A stretch of 7,822 bases of DNA from an uncultured Cellvibrio sp. (GTDB taxonomy: Bacteria; Pseudomonadota; Gammaproteobacteria; Pseudomonadales; Cellvibrionaceae), in contig CAMLRI010000079.1 of NCBI GenBank assembly GCA_946482385.1, forward strand, positions 1 to 7,822, given 5' to 3'. Positions 7,046-7,822 of this stretch are shown here, in pieces. The notes under the pieces are model-generated. The model was not told the DNA's origin, did not search any database, and saw only the letters and a list, made by a program, of their open reading frames with translations. A program made the position numbers and the translations under genes. How positions within the stretch are numbered: position 1 is the first letter of the stretch; each line of letters begins with the position of its first letter.

Positions 7046-7822
7046 ATGAGTTGGCTAGATAAAATTATCCCGAGTGTTTCGCGCACCGAAACCAAACGTA
7101 GCAACAAAGTACCCGAAGGCCTGTGGGAAAAGTGCGTGAAATGCGATGCGGTGCTGTACAAGCCCGAGCTGGAGAAAAATCTGGATGTCTGCCCCAAGTG
7201 CGACCATCACATGCGCGTAGGCGCAAGGGATCGTCTGAATATGTTCCTCGACCCGCAAAATCGTCAGGAGCTGGCTACCGAGGTTGAACCTGTTGATCGT
7301 TTGAAGTTTAAAGACATCAAAAAATACAAAGATCGTTTAACCGCAGCGCAAAAAGATACCGGCGAAAAAGATGCATTAATCGCCATGCGCGGCGAACTTA
7401 AAGGCATGCCGGTAGTGGCCGTGGCCTTCGAGTTTGCGTTCCACGGTGGCTCTATGGGCTATGTAGTGGGTGAGCGTTTTACTCGTGCTGCCACAGTCGC
7501 CTTGAAAGAAAATATTCCTTTGGTGTGTTTTTCTGCCACTGGTGGTGCGCGCATGCAGGAAGCTTTGATTTCACTGATGCAAATGGCCAAAACCAGCGCG
7601 GTGATCGAGCGTTTGAAAATGCAGGGTACGCCCTATGTGTCGGTAATGACCGACCCGGTATACGGTGGTGTATCGGCCAGCCTGGCGCTGCTGGGGGATA
7701 TTAACGTAGCCGAGCCGGGCGCCCGTGCCGGTTTTGCCGGCCCCAGTATTATTGAGCAGACTATTCGCCAGAAACTGCCCAAGGGTTTCCAGCGCGCTGA
7801 ATTCCTGTTGGAGCATGGCGCC
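7046..7822 (+). CDS. accD: Acetyl-CoA carboxylase carboxyltransferase beta subunit AccD (partial, 3' end missing)
   Basis: The first 259 codons are present and the gene runs off the window; E. coli AccD has 304 residues. With AccA, AccD forms the carboxyltransferase that moves CO2 from carboxybiotin (on AccB) to acetyl-CoA, giving malonyl-CoA for fatty acid synthesis in the cytoplasm. Seen: the N-terminal [10 protein letters not shown]; a four-cysteine zinc ribbon (Cys30, Cys33, Cys49, Cys52; CVKC and CPKC); and the crotonase-fold carboxyltransferase core with [22 protein letters not shown] (163-172), YGGVSASLA (206-214) and [13 protein letters not shown]. An AAAGAG ribosome site (7032-7037) lies eight bases before the ATG. 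It is 81 bases downstream of trpA, with a hairpin but no terminator between, so co-transcription with trpFBA is possible. In many relatives folC comes next. Confidence 0.96.
   Translation, partial: MSWLDKIIPSVSRTETKRSNKVPEGLWEKCVKCDAVLYKPELEKNLDVCPKCDHHMRVGARDRLNMFLDPQNRQELATEVEPVDRLKFKDIKKYKDRLTAAQKDTGEKDALIAMRGELKGMPVVAVAFEFAFHGGSMGYVVGERFTRAATVALKENIPLVCFSATGGARMQEALISLMQMAKTSAVIERLKMQGTPYVSVMTDPVYGGVSASLALLGDINVAEPGARAGFAGPSIIEQTIRQKLPKGFQRAEFLLEHGA

Overview
The window looks like a chromosomal housekeeping block from a gammaproteobacterium. Protein style and gene order suggest the Cellvibrio/Saccharophagus/Teredinibacter group, but that placement is inferred from remembered family sequences, not from a search. 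All six genes lie on the plus strand in the order fimV, truA, trpF, trpB, trpA, accD (accD is cut by the window end). The order truA-trpF-trpB-trpA-accD is one I associate with betaproteobacteria and some gammaproteobacteria. In Pseudomonas, trpBA lies elsewhere and trpF is followed directly by accD.

Region 1 (1-3193) is one very large gene, fimV. It encodes an inner-membrane hub protein with a periplasmic LysM domain, one membrane segment and a long acidic cytoplasmic tail. It ends at tandem stop codons (TAA TAG) and is followed at once by a textbook Rho-independent terminator. Region 2 (about 3215-4111) is truA, a tRNA pseudouridine synthase whose start is unclear because the terminator sits just upstream and no good ribosome site is visible. 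Region 3 (4112-4214) is a gap of about 100 bases that may carry a promoter. Region 4 (4215-6964) holds trpF, trpB and trpA, three late steps of tryptophan synthesis. TrpF makes CdRP, and TrpA and TrpB form the tryptophan synthase complex that turns the next intermediate into tryptophan. Region 5 (7046-7822) is the first 259 codons of accD, the carboxyltransferase beta subunit of acetyl-CoA carboxylase, which commits carbon to fatty acid synthesis.

This is a conserved core region, and I see no mobile element, CRISPR array, tRNA or rRNA, and no undescribed multi-gene system. The points that merit a second look are small: a glutamate in TrpA where the family's catalytic Asp60 normally sits; a terminator-like hairpin that splits trpB from trpA, genes that usually touch or overlap; a second strong hairpin without a T-tract between trpA and accD; the crowded fimV terminator/truA start; and the repetitive acidic tail of FimV. 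No stretch longer than about 300 bases lacks a gene.
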